The notes under the pieces: generated by a model | What the model was told of the DNA's origin: nothing | Databases searched by the model: none | What the model saw: the letters and a program-made list of their open reading frames with translations, nothing else | Made by a program: the position numbers and the translations under genes | NCBI GenBank assembly: GCA_039811765.1 | Contig: JBDHZF010000001.1 | Span: forward strand, 1 to 64,000 | Length of the DNA stretch: 64,000 nt | Origin: JAGQUL01 sp039811765 | GTDB lineage: Bacteria; Actinomycetota; Thermoleophilia; Gaiellales; SKUG01 | Direction of reading: 5' to 3' | Part shown: positions 31,001 to 35,879 of the stretch, one piece after another | How the letters are laid out: each line of letters starts with the position of its first letter | Numbering within the stretch: position 1 is the first letter of the stretch

Positions 31001-31133
31001 GTGGCGCATCGACGACCTGCAGCTCGCCAATCCGGCGCTGCTGCCCGGCTCGCACACGTGGAACATCGTCGCGCTCGACGCCGCTGGCAACGCGCGCACG
31101 TCGAACCAGACGTGGACGTTCGTCCTGCCGTGA
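19065..31133 (+). CDS. Giant secreted multi-domain Ig/FN3-like protein with PA14 domain (about 4,022 aa)
   Basis: A 12-kb gene without frame breaks. The N-terminus has a Sec-type signal (TRASLAIVAVLAAAAFIAAPTAAEAG). A PA14 domain lies at about 330-448 (TVRWVGYVVPPSTGAYRFR, then TDDGIRVWVDG). Residues about 600-1500 hold eight modules of about 113 residues with DGTGADIDW-like starts, mostly with four cysteines each. Residues about 1505-2890 alternate LWYNPNAP-type beta modules with DSGVARW-type modules. Residues about 2900-3660 are FN3/Ig-like (DVYVDG, DAVGN). The end is an Ig module with an inserted jelly-roll domain. There is no LPXTG, membrane anchor or dockerin, so it is released or non-covalently bound. 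GTG 19065 is preferred (GGGGGG 6 nt upstream); GTG 19041 is the alternative. Adhesin, surface-layer or glycan-binding roles are possible. Confidence 0.9.
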   Translation: MRTRASLAIVAVLAAAAFIAAPTAAEAGSKNRSTAKSTKLPTWLSDTLGDTASADDSSRSIRDADASIGPFRIAPTLNRTTKLMRPGGWVGWRMLGAPAAPATLHDKGVVYRTGSYDLVQYVRGSRMREAIVVRKRQGNKVWRWRLSQKGPGDRPRVAATGEVTWGNNAVIESPALHKFNGRKVRDLHWTLKGDVLSLHLNDRKLKLPYVIDPPAGPDTKAPDVVFDHFTENTPQYTEIASTGSTLYYNPAQPGSFVVSYVGVDDLSGIAKVSFPNLTPGPGWSAGGDDTTGASTSGNGLNGSYQNYTPCPGASPASAAFSGVGYTRLDPTINFNWGTGGPGAPIANNCFTVRWVGYVVPPSTGAYRFRTITDDGIRVWVDGYTMINNWTDHSSTTDTSGTLTLTAGQPYPIVVDFNENGGDAIMRLFWDLPGGATTYVNVPTANLTPALSYDWTYSWSSGAVQPSPTPAVTATDVTGNVSTPKQFSVVADSTIPTGGSIAYASYLGSSTSQTMTIATGTDAASGVSSWRIERSSATLSGGACTGAWSTWTTVSTNPTAGSVTLAGQPDQQCHQYRLVVVDGVGNEAPYTDSDIVRIDAIAPTLAGVDDGPTTGVDVDWINSGTTLAATWSAPTDAASGVATPTRWCLATTINATGCSGGIVLAYTGVGGATSGTYSPVAFTQGATYYACVRVQDNAGNQTNTCSDGARYDSIAPTAPSVNDGTGADIDVQASTSTLNANWTAGTDAVSGVASHASCVTTSPTGADCAGGAVVTWTTPSAATTAAHTGLSLATGTTYYVCVRSTDNAGNTGVAGCSDGVQIDTTGPLPPAFVYDIVTPSPLDQDWQASSTTLASTWSTTTDPSGILRYELCLTSSSVGADCSAGALQPFTSTALGTNLTVSSLSLANGSKWFACVRAVDTLGNVGSASCSDGVTVDAAAPTTVTVNDGTAADVTWTATATSSSANWSTATDAAGSGVTGYRYCVKGMAGGADCTSGTIYSGPTTIAATNATVASGLPPAGTQHRFCVAAVDAVGNVGAYSCSNGQTADTTAPSVPTAVADSLAADIDWQSSTTTANANWGGSTDGQSGLLGYSYCISTSSSGSDCAGAATAPWTANGVATTFTRASLTLVNGTTYYACVRAQDSVLNNSASACSDGVTVDSGPPTWPGGSTSDDGISPTDIDWVASASTLSSFWSAATDSSGVDHYEFCLSTATNCGGTVVVNWTSTGTTRAQTTGSLALAEGATYYSCVRAYDAAANQSAQLCSDGQRVDSIPPVLPSAVSDGTGADIDWLISLNTASANWPGGSDATSGIGNWAYCVSTGTACSGTIVKTWTNSGVATTMTSSGLSLVEGQLYYVSVRGTDVAGNTTPGSVSSNGQRVDTQSPPAPSIVSDGTGADISYQSTDTSISANWTSVVDPPPGVGVASGLQQFEYCVTTTTNGIDCAGAATVTWTTPAPATSTSVTKTGLMLANGTTYHVCVRAKDVAGNVSMGFPSCSNGVVIDIGPPTASWTSWTENSANLYSPGGNVLWYNPAAPAAGSGTATATVTATDPGAGMDHVDFPALAAAGWGGGGTDSSVGPLNTWTWNYTFTGGGTIGDPALNHATAYDAGGAFTGSPQLDFDIRPDSAAPTGGTMAALPGTLQKTTTLVQSVPLGSDADSGVARWVMDYQFAPLTDNVCGAWDPWVDGSATTGYFGTAVNGTTLSITHHLNDPDFNGVADYHDSFCYRTQVHVFDNVGNEQLIPANGLQKFDFGVPDVSFSTPANGSAQSGTFTISGSTDDVWAGGGAEYANTGSGIQQVAVTYLLPDGPDADSLPDASGNACAPITAFTGAWTALVWNCSWNTSALPDGTYTVSAQATDRAGNVSTIATRTFLLDNNAPIAAWHSWDDHANSNIHAVGNVAWVNPNASPSSYVLDARVTAYDAGSGVASVSFPALGAGWLPASTTAATFTSPVPATNAYTLSYTFTNPASLVASGAVSATATDGAGNPTSIPFEVRLDGNAPTGATSTLTAGRQSSPNVIVNLGSGSDGALESGIAAWTLRYDTAPLTGDTCGSFTGSWSVATTGFGLAPATYSHDVTALGSNCYTYMLQVADNVGNVGVSAASAARRVDLAKPTVAITSPASGTPHTGTFTVSGDAVDAHTGIDHVALAWTGPSSTSGSICNPTTTLTGSAPNYSFGCSWNTSALPDGTYTITATSYDLAGNVSNTHSITAILDNNPPSVGFHSFVESTPYTYWAGPIGTNHELWYNPNAPAGSYAFQVLVDASDPGGVNRVEFEGAGTGWTPGGSVGTQTVAVGPATRYAQTYSFDTSGTVADPATLHATAFDPANNPGSTTFELTPDTADPAAGSVAYANGFVGSTSVVVTRASGGDGTGSGIAGWQLQRADGTLSGASCTGWGTYATIASGSGQTTGTTTDTVSDPGCFRYQMVVTDNVGRVGTFTSASEVKVDLVPPTGSVVLSKGANPQFQYLATPTRLFVNTSAAGSGDFHVDVNASAASGILDVTFPTLATGFTGAGTVAGPGASFPHVYSWTASAGTPTTPSNVVVRSNSLGSLNLPFEVIADSTAPTAAAPTHTSGFTTSTSVAVSYTNGTDGTGSGIVSHQLERETGVLSGGTCMWNNDWTAFGPLNGPATQTDSTLVTATCYHYRTTMVDNVGNVGHSPSSTPIMVDTTPPTGATITLAEATNPTRQYLVSANTIWVAADPGAASTFTATVSATDPESGTGAAVFPSLGSTFTLTSTGPSSATYTWNNTATTPAVAPTVLVANGSGLSTSIPFTVTVDGAAPTGATIDQENGFVTDFQVDTTFAGGGDGAGSGIASWRVERRSAPYSVGPDTCGTWTAWTSLGTPASPLADTAVVQPTCYQYRIVEVDNVGNVETVSDGDTAKVITDIFPPAAFNLTLPTNPTLPTIDTGAPVTACETVPAYTSSTPSLSWTASSDAESGLQGYDVYVDGTGTLDANVAAPATSWTAPTLADGAHTLGVRARDNESNTTDAGPAFPANFRVDTAAPTVSLAAPAAGSWTSDTTPTLDWNASDANCLARIEVSVDGSAVAVASGTEGSWTPTAPLAMGMHTWSFTAWDSAGNSTTSGPHAFGIDTVPPNPFAITSPSTGTTVRGFIDVTWSVAIDADSGLAPATAYQVLRDGSVVGSYGPGATSAHVTGITAGAHTIVVRAFDAVGNATDTSSISFTGYPAIAPPTLVSPAAGAFLNVVPTLSWNWTPDGGPAPTSYEAMVDGSSAGITTHPTSSLAIADPGDGNHTWLVRQTDPYTGVVTSLSRTFVLDRTLPINPGPLTRVATTISWPAPIDLASPVASGIDHQVFFVDDGSTTTSATIPAGATSHNYGLLPDGTYTMWVRAVDRAGNTTDSPTITVVNDSAPPTAFTLTAPAALPAAPAITNGSMTDPSCMSDPTYVTGTPTLSWSASSDATSGLASYDVYVDGTLAASVGAGVTSWTPATALSGGAHTWYVVAKDNFGLTTQSTPHPMNVRVDGASPTVAYAAPAAGAFTSDTTPAFSWTAGDDSCLARVELTVGSNVYMLTGSASSFTPSTVLPEGPTTWSLRAFDSAGNVVSSGAPRTVNIDTTAPTSVTAIFPTNSGSAPEQMMTFQWSAGSDGSGSGVDHYDLIVDGASSGTGITATSRGTFPIYAGAHTWAVRAYDAVGNSALFNFSFTATPVPDTTPPNAFNLLTPADGSTLPTGGSLTWEPAWDFKGVSQYRVFIDGTFTASTSASTTSFTPSTGSGAPLCTADFDPGTSCGGYVGAPTFSYGTRATTTASGLASYAPWNNMSYSGWSASGGAIGVGDPTVTPRTSAAAGYDGNRAWTAMEYSVTVPATGADLRFQHRYDFHANGESGYDGGAVEIMVDKLNDGFANDTWEGTCVKGTKSINGVTLDCKYDIMATDGGFNAAMGGSSKNEHPLAAEAAFSGNSNGIVQSRMSLADFAGKTIKVRFKIGMDGCYTGITGSAKTICDVQGATNVYPAQWRIDDLQLANPALLPGSHTWNIVALDAAGNARTSNQTWTFVLP

Positions 31134-31240
31134 GACGCGACGTCGCGGCGGAAATCCCGCACGCGTGGCAGTCGATGCTGCAATGTGGCGCGGGCGCGTC
31201 GACTCGACGCCACTGGGAGTCCGATCACCCGCCACGACCA

Positions 31241-31285
31241 CTAGGTTGACCACACCGCCCACATCGGGCGGCCTCATCAACCTAG
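31241..31285. repeat. 45-nt hairpin repeat, copy A
   Basis: CTAGGTTGA (31241-31249) pairs with TCAACCTAG (31277-31285). A symmetric internal loop CCACA/CCTCA separates this from an inner stem CCGCCC/GGGCGG (31255-31260 with 31266-31271) and a 5-nt loop. Copy B begins 61 bp later with the same layout. Confidence 0.85.
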
Positions 31286-31301
31286 TGCTCCGCACGGGCC
31301 A

Positions 31302-31346
31302 CTAGGTTGACCACATCGCCCTTCTTGGGCGACCTCATCAACCTAG
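31302..31346. repeat. 45-nt hairpin repeat, copy B
   Basis: Same outer stem and internal loop as copy A, but the inner stem is TCGCCC/GGGCGA (31316-31321 with 31327-31332). The C-G pair of copy A has become T-A, a compensatory change that keeps pairing, while the loop ACATC became TTCTT. This pattern argues that the stem itself is maintained. Confidence 0.85.
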
Positions 31347-31381
31347 AGGACGTGGCAGAAATACCCGTGGATGGCAGACGA
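31343..31381. repeat. Half copy of the 108-bp inverted-repeat element
   Basis: Thirty-five of 39 positions match the left end of the element at 38208-38246, starting CTAGAGGACGTGGCAGAA. The right arm is missing. It begins exactly at the CTAG that ends hairpin copy B, so the two repeat families share a junction. Confidence 0.75.
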
Positions 31382-31481
31382 CTGGCTCGATGGGGTTGGC
31401 GAGTCAGAACGTGAAGCGCGGTCTGAGGCCCGTGCGAACGATCCCTCCGCGTCCGCGCGCGATTGCGGCTGCGACTGATCG

Positions 31482-32447
31482 TCACGCGAAGGTGCGCGAG
31501 CGACGCGACCGCACCCATACGCGCGAGCCGACGTCGAGCCCGAGCTCTTCCACGCGATCGCGGGTGAGCTGCGCCCACACGTGCCACGCGTCCGCACGCT
31601 GCAGCTCCACGCGCACCTCGAATCCGAGATGCACGACGCGTGTCACGTCCGCCTGCGCGCCGCCGTCGATCTCGTCGTTGGAGATCTCCAAGTCGTGCGG
31701 GCGAACGAGCGCGCCGTCCACTTCGGTCACCGGACCGAGGAAACCCATCACGAATTCGTTCGCGGGGTGCTCGTACACCTCGCCGGGCGCGCCCACCTGC
31801 TGGATCTCCCCGTGGTCGAGTATCACCACTTCGTCGGCGATGTCCATCGCCTCTTCCTGGTCGTGCGTCACGATCACGGTGGTGACGTGCATGTCGTCGT
31901 GCAGGTGGCGCAGCCACGTGCGCAGCTCGCGCCGCACCTTCGCGTCGAGCGCGCCGAACGGTTCGTCGAGCAGCAGCACTGACGGCTCGATCGCGAGCGA
32001 GCGCGCGAGCGCCATGCGCTGGCGCTGCCCGCCGGAGAGCTGCGACGGGTAGCGCTCGGCGAGACCGTCCAGCTGCACCAGCGACAACAGCTCGTGCACG
32101 CGATCGCGAATCGCGGATCGGGCGCGACGCTCCTTGCGCGGCTTGATGCGCATGCCGAACGCGACGTTCTCGAACACCGTCATGTGACGGAATGGCGCGT
32201 AGTGCTGGAACACGAAGCCGATGCCGCGATCCTGCGGCGCGAGCTCGGTCACGTCGGCGCCGCCGATCACGACCGTTCCCGCGTCCGGAATCTCAAGGCC
32301 CGCGATGATGCGAAGCAGCGTCGACTTGCCGCTTCCCGAGGGGCCGAGCAGCGCCGTGAGCGATCCGTCGCCGATCGACACGTCGACCTCGCGCAGCGCG
32401 ACATGCCCACCGAAGGTTCGGCTCACGCCGTGTACGTCGATGCTCAT
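31482..32447 (-). CDS. cysA: Sulfate/thiosulfate-type ABC transporter ATP-binding protein
   Basis: 321 residues. Walker A LLGPSGSGKSTLL, Q-loop FVFQHYAPFRHMTVFENV, signature LSGGQRQRMALARSLA, Walker B VLLLDEPFGALD and the switch histidine VIVTHDQEEAMD are present. The FRHMTVFENVAFG and the short C-terminal TOBE-like region (VRPHDLEISN) fit CysA. Start at ATG 32447, which opens the family motif MSIDVHGVSRTFGG and has AGGAAAGGA upstream; an in-frame Met 17 codons earlier overlaps the permease. Last gene of the four-gene operon reading leftward (binding protein, CysT, CysW, CysA). Sulfate against thiosulfate, or molybdate, cannot be separated by sequence alone. Confidence 0.93.
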   Translation of the reverse strand: MSIDVHGVSRTFGGHVALREVDVSIGDGSLTALLGPSGSGKSTLLRIIAGLEIPDAGTVVIGGADVTELAPQDRGIGFVFQHYAPFRHMTVFENVAFGMRIKPRKERRARSAIRDRVHELLSLVQLDGLAERYPSQLSGGQRQRMALARSLAIEPSVLLLDEPFGALDAKVRRELRTWLRHLHDDMHVTTVIVTHDQEEAMDIADEVVILDHGEIQQVGAPGEVYEHPANEFVMGFLGPVTEVDGALVRPHDLEISNDEIDGGAQADVTRVVHLGFEVRVELQRADAWHVWAQLTRDRVEELGLDVGSRVWVRSRRSRTFA

Positions 32448-32451
32448 CGCG

Positions 32452-33264
32452 TCAGTTCCTTTCCTGCGATTCGTCGTGACCCGTCGCGGAGCGTCCAAGC
32501 ACGGTCATCATTCCGAGGATGCCGATCGCGAGCGAAGCGAGCACGAGCGCGGATCCGTACACCGCAACGGTGTCGAATCGGGCGTAGCTCTCCTCGATGT
32601 GCACCGTGAGCGTCTCGGTGCGACCGACGATCTTCCCGCTCACGACCGCGACGGCGCCGTATTCGCCGAGCGCGCGAGCCGCCGTCAACACCACGCCATA
32701 TGCCACGCCCCAGCGGATCGATGGCAACGTGATGCGCCAGAAGGTGGTCCAGCTGCTCGCGCCCAATGTCCACGCCGCCTGCTCTTGTTCGTCGCCGATC
32801 TCCTCGAGCACGGGCACCACTTCGCGCACCACGAACGGCAAGGTGACGAACACGGTTGCGAAGACGATCCCCGGCAGCGCGTAGATCACCGGAAATCCGA
32901 CGTCGACGAGCCACGTGCCGAACCAGCCGTTCACGCCGAACGTGAGCAGCAGCGCGAGCCCCACTACCACGGGCGAGATCGCGAACGGGAGGTCGATGAT
33001 CGCGTTCAGCAGCGCCGTGCCGCGAGGGCGCCGTCGCACGACCAGCAGGGCGCAGGCGATTCCGAAGATCGTGTTGACGAGCACGCTCGCCCCCAGCGCG
33101 ATCAGCGTGAGCTTGAGCGCGTGCACCGCCGCAGGATCGGTGATCGCGTTCCACAACTCGTCGAGCCCTTGCCCGAGCGCATTGTAGAACACCATGTAAA
33201 AGGGTCCGATCACGAGCATGCCGACCCACACGAGCGCGAACACGCGAAGCACGTACCTGCTCAT
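32452..33264 (-). CDS. cysW: Sulfate-type ABC transporter permease CysW
   Basis: 270 residues with six membrane helices. The EAA motif of the ATPase-coupling loop is visible as EEQAAWTLGASSWTTFWRITLPSI-like sequence (residues about 160-185). NAIIDLPFAISPVVVGLALLL and ARALGEYGAVAVVSG are hallmarks of CysW. ATG 33264 overlaps the CysT stop (ATGA), and cysA begins 4 nt after its stop, so subunit synthesis is coupled. The C-terminus ends in a short hydrophilic tail. Confidence 0.93.
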   Translation of the reverse strand: MSRYVLRVFALVWVGMLVIGPFYMVFYNALGQGLDELWNAITDPAAVHALKLTLIALGASVLVNTIFGIACALLVVRRRPRGTALLNAIIDLPFAISPVVVGLALLLTFGVNGWFGTWLVDVGFPVIYALPGIVFATVFVTLPFVVREVVPVLEEIGDEQEQAAWTLGASSWTTFWRITLPSIRWGVAYGVVLTAARALGEYGAVAVVSGKIVGRTETLTVHIEESYARFDTVAVYGSALVLASLAIGILGMMTVLGRSATGHDESQERN

Positions 33265-34064
33265 CGCATCGACCTCCGCCTGATCACGTCGAGCACGGCC
33301 AGCACGATCACGCTGGTGCCGAGCAGCACGCAACTCACCGCGGCGGCGCCAGCCGGGTCGGCGCTTTCGATCAGTCCGAAGATGTAGACCGACGCGACCT
33401 CGGTGTGGAACGGCACGTTGCCGCTGATCAGCACGATCGAGCCGAACTCGCCGATCGCCTTCGCGAACGAGAGGCCCGTGCCGGTGACGATCGCGGGCAC
33501 GAGCGCCGGCAGAATGATGCGACGAACGACCGTGCGCGGCTTGGCGCCGAGCGACTGCGCGGCCTGCTCCACTTCCCGATCGAGTTCCATCAGCACCGGT
33601 TGGACGCTGCGAACCACGAACGGAAACGTGACGAAGAGCAGCGCGGCGTAGACGCTCGCTCGCTGGAAGGCGATGTTCACGTGCACCGGCGAGGACGGGC
33701 CGTACAGCGCAAGCAGCGTGAGACCCGCCACGATCGTGGGCAGCGCGAACGGCAGGTCGATGACCGCGTTGAGCAACCGCTTGCCACGGAATCGATCGCG
33801 CACGAGCACCCACGCCACGAGCGTGCCCGTGATCGCGTTCACGAACGCGATCACGATCGACGCGAGAAACGTGAACTTGAGGGCCGCGCGCGCCTGCGGA
33901 TTCGAGAGCGTGCGCACGAACGCGTCGTCGCCGTCCTTCGTCGCGCTCCAGATCACCGCGGACAGCGGCAAGATCACGACGAAGCCGAGCACCGCCGCGA
34001 CGATGCCGATCGACAGCACGTCGCGCCCGCTCGAGCCTCGCCGGATCTTCGCCTCGTCAGCCAT
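33261..34064 (-). CDS. cysT: Sulfate-type ABC transporter permease CysT
   Basis: 267 residues, six membrane helices. NAVIDLPFALPTIVAGLTLLA, the coupling-loop REVEQAAQSLGAKPRT and FAKAIGEFGSIVLISGN are the diagnostic CysT/CysU motifs. It pairs with CysW to form the membrane channel. ATG 34064 overlaps the binding-protein stop by 8 nt, and its own stop overlaps CysW by 4 nt. Confidence 0.93.
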   Translation of the reverse strand: MADEAKIRRGSSGRDVLSIGIVAAVLGFVVILPLSAVIWSATKDGDDAFVRTLSNPQARAALKFTFLASIVIAFVNAITGTLVAWVLVRDRFRGKRLLNAVIDLPFALPTIVAGLTLLALYGPSSPVHVNIAFQRASVYAALLFVTFPFVVRSVQPVLMELDREVEQAAQSLGAKPRTVVRRIILPALVPAIVTGTGLSFAKAIGEFGSIVLISGNVPFHTEVASVYIFGLIESADPAGAAAVSCVLLGTSVIVLAVLDVIRRRSMR

Positions 34065-35103
34065 CCGTGGAAACGCCGAGCTTCTTCTCGATGTCGGCCA
34101 CGTACCCCTTGTCTCGGTCGAAGAAGTCGTCCATCACCGCGTCCCAGCCGCCGAGGTCGTCGATCGTGAACAGGTCTTTCGGCTCCGGGAACGCTACTCC
34201 TGCCGCATCCGCGGCTCCGTCCACCACCGGGCGATACCCGTGCTTGGCGAACGTCTGCTGCGCCTCGTCCGAGTAGAGGAACTTCACCCATGCGTCGACG
34301 GCCTCCTTCGCCTTCGTGCCGTCGAGCGTGGCCATCGGGTTCTCGATCAGGATCGTGGAGTCGGGCACAATGTGCTCGAAGTCGCCACCCTCGGCCTCGG
34401 CCTGGATCGCTTCCTGCTCGTAGGCAAGCATCGCGTCGCCCTTGCCAGTGCCGAACACCTGCAACGCCTCGCGAGCGCTCTTGCTCTGCACCGGCGTGTT
34501 CTTGAGCAGCTGCTCCATCTTGTCGAGCGCCTCGTCGTGGCTGTCGCCGGCGCGCGTCCACGCGCCGTACGCCGCCATCAGGTTCCAGCGCGCGCCGCCC
34601 GACGTGAACGGGTTCGGCGTCACGACCTCCACGTCGTCGTCGAGCAAGTCGTCCCACGTCTTGATGTGCTTCGGGTTGCCCTTGCGCACGACGATGGCAA
34701 CCGTGCTGTTGGTGAGCATGCCGTCGTGACCACCGACCGTGGTCCAGTCGTCGGACACGAGCTTCGCGTCGACGAGCCGCTGCACGTCGGGCTGGAGCGC
34801 GAGGTGGACGAAGTCGGTGGGCAGGCCGCCTTCCACGGCGCGCGACTGCTCGCCTGACGAGCCGTAGGACTGGTCGAACTGCACGTCCTTGCCGTCCTTG
34901 GTCTTGTTGAACATCGGGATCAGCTCTTCGTAGGCCTCGCGCGGCGTGGAGAACGCCACGAGCGAAATGCGATCGCCGGCGTTCGGCGCCGACGCGGATT
35001 TCTTGGTCGAGTCGCTGTCGGAATCGCAGCCCGTGGCGAACACAGCGGCCATGGCGATGGGGACGAGCGCGCGCAGCGCCGTGCGAAGCTTCGAAGTGGC
35101 CAT
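34057..35103 (-). CDS. Sulfate-type extracellular solute-binding lipoprotein
   Basis: 348 residues, first gene of the importer operon. The lipoprotein signal ends FATG-C26, so it is tethered outside the membrane. Mature-domain motifs match the Sbp/CysP family: NPFTSGGARWNLMAAYGAW and LAYEQEAIQAEAEGG. The start is ATG 35103 with AAAGGA 9 nt upstream, though the frame is open further. A strong TTGACT-N18-CATAAT promoter lies about 40 bp ahead. The divergent Rrf2-family gene at 35418 is the probable regulator, comparable to CymR control of sulfur uptake in Bacillus. Confidence 0.92.
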   Translation of the reverse strand: MATSKLRTALRALVPIAMAAVFATGCDSDSDSTKKSASAPNAGDRISLVAFSTPREAYEELIPMFNKTKDGKDVQFDQSYGSSGEQSRAVEGGLPTDFVHLALQPDVQRLVDAKLVSDDWTTVGGHDGMLTNSTVAIVVRKGNPKHIKTWDDLLDDDVEVVTPNPFTSGGARWNLMAAYGAWTRAGDSHDEALDKMEQLLKNTPVQSKSAREALQVFGTGKGDAMLAYEQEAIQAEAEGGDFEHIVPDSTILIENPMATLDGTKAKEAVDAWVKFLYSDEAQQTFAKHGYRPVVDGAADAAGVAFPEPKDLFTIDDLGGWDAVMDDFFDRDKGYVADIEKKLGVSTDG

Positions 35104-35145
35104 GCTGAATGGTCCTTTCACATATTTCCTACCGAACAGGCCGGG

Positions 35146-35175
35146 ATTATGGAGAAGCGGGTCGGACGCAGTCAA
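35146..35175 (-). promoter_or_regulatory. Promoter of the sulfate importer operon
   Basis: On the minus strand, TTGACT (35175-35170), an 18-nt spacer, and CATAAT (35151-35146). Each box matches five of six consensus bases. The expected start is near 35139, giving a leader of about 36 nt with an AAAGGA ribosome site. This is the best housekeeping-type promoter in the window. Confidence 0.75.
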
Positions 35176-35195
35176 GTCGACCAAACGAATCTCGA

Positions 35196-35209
35196 TTCAA
35201 CCGGTTGGA
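35196..35209. promoter_or_regulatory. Palindromic operator candidate TTCAACCGGTTGGA
   Basis: The core CAACCGGTTG (35198-35207) is a perfect palindrome, and the 14-bp extension has one mismatch. It lies 21 bp upstream of the importer -35 box, a position suited to activation or to repression with the Rrf2 protein encoded alongside. Confidence 0.45.
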
Positions 35210-35294
35210 TTTCCGGGTCATGCCCATGCGGCCGCCCAGGGCTGGGGAGTCCGGTTTTGAGCGGGGTCCGGGGCTCGGCTCGCGCCACTATCGA

Positions 35295-35325
35295 GCGAAT
35301 CCGACGGTTCAGGCGACGGATTCGC
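35295..35325. promoter_or_regulatory. 9-bp inverted repeat in rrf2 upstream region
   Basis: GCGAATCCG (35295-35303) and CGGATTCGC (35317-35325) are perfectly complementary with a 13-nt spacer. Either an operator or a hairpin in the 5' region of rrf2. Confidence 0.45.
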
Positions 35326-35337
35326 CCGATAGCGCTC

Positions 35338-35370
35338 GCCACGACCTCACGCCAACGAGCCACGACCTCA
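35338..35370. promoter_or_regulatory. 12-bp direct repeat with 21-bp period
   Basis: GCCACGACCTCA occurs at 35338-35349 and 35359-35370. The 21-bp period is two helical turns, so two protein monomers or dimers would sit on the same DNA face, 48-80 bp before the rrf2 ATG. Candidate autoregulatory site. Confidence 0.5.
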
Positions 35371-35417
35371 AGGCACGGTTCTCCGTGTGCAGGGCCTCGA
35401 TCTGCGAGGATCGGCGC

Positions 35418-35879
35418 ATGAGGATCTCCGCCAAAGCCGAATACGCCGTGCGGGCGGCGCTCGAGCTGGCCGCGGCCGTGGACGACGGCGCACCGATGAA
35501 GGCGGAAGCGATCTCGCGCGCGCAGGAGATCCCGGCGAAGTTCCTCGAATCGATCCTGCTGGATCTGCGCCGCGCGGATCTCGTGCGCAGCCAACGCGGC
35601 GCCGTGGGCGGCTATTGGCTCGCGACCGAGCCCGACGAGGTGTCGATCGCGGACGTGATCCGCGCGGTGGACGGTCCGCTCGCGTACGTGCGCGGCGAGC
35701 GACCCGAGCACGTGGAGTACTCCGGCGCGTCCGAACACCTGTCGGGAATCTGGATCGCGCTGCGCGCCAGCTTGCGCATCGTGCTCGAGGAGACATCGCT
35801 TGCCGACGTGCTCGACGGACGGCTTCCCGCCCCGGTGAGCGCGCTGGTCAACGACCCCGACAGCTGGACTCCGCACTGA
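35418..35879 (+). CDS. Rrf2-family transcriptional regulator (cysteine-free, CymR-like)
   Basis: 153 residues. The winged HTH covers the first 80 residues: MRISAKAEYAVRAALELA, IPAKFLESILLDLRRADLVRSQRGAVGGYWLA. The protein has no cysteine at all, so it cannot hold an iron-sulfur cluster as IscR or NsrR do; this resembles CymR, which senses cysteine status through a partner. ATG 35418 has GCGAGGA upstream. It is divergent from the sulfate importer, with repeat sites between. It overlaps the next gene by one base (TGATG), so that product is co-translated. Confidence 0.9.
   Translation: MRISAKAEYAVRAALELAAAVDDGAPMKAEAISRAQEIPAKFLESILLDLRRADLVRSQRGAVGGYWLATEPDEVSIADVIRAVDGPLAYVRGERPEHVEYSGASEHLSGIWIALRASLRIVLEETSLADVLDGRLPAPVSALVNDPDSWTPH

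Larger units (their letters stand above)
31134..31481. other. Convergent intergenic region, 348 bp, filled with palindromic repeats
   Basis: No gene is supported. The region between the giant gene and cysA (convergent) holds two tandem 45-nt hairpins (31241-31285, 31302-31346) and a 39-nt half copy of the element found intact at 38208 (31343-31381). The rest, 31382-31481, shows nothing I recognise. Confidence 0.7.
35104..35417. other. Divergent regulatory region, 314 bp
   Basis: Non-coding DNA between the importer operon and rrf2. From left to right it holds the importer promoter (35146-35175), a 14-bp near-palindrome (35196-35209), a 9-bp inverted repeat (35295-35325) and a 12-bp direct repeat (35338-35370). 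No other gene is visible. Confidence 0.7.

Noticed and set aside
31241..31346. CRISPR array
   Set aside because: Only two units. The similarity is a palindrome with compensatory changes, not direct repeats with unique spacers, and there are no cas genes.
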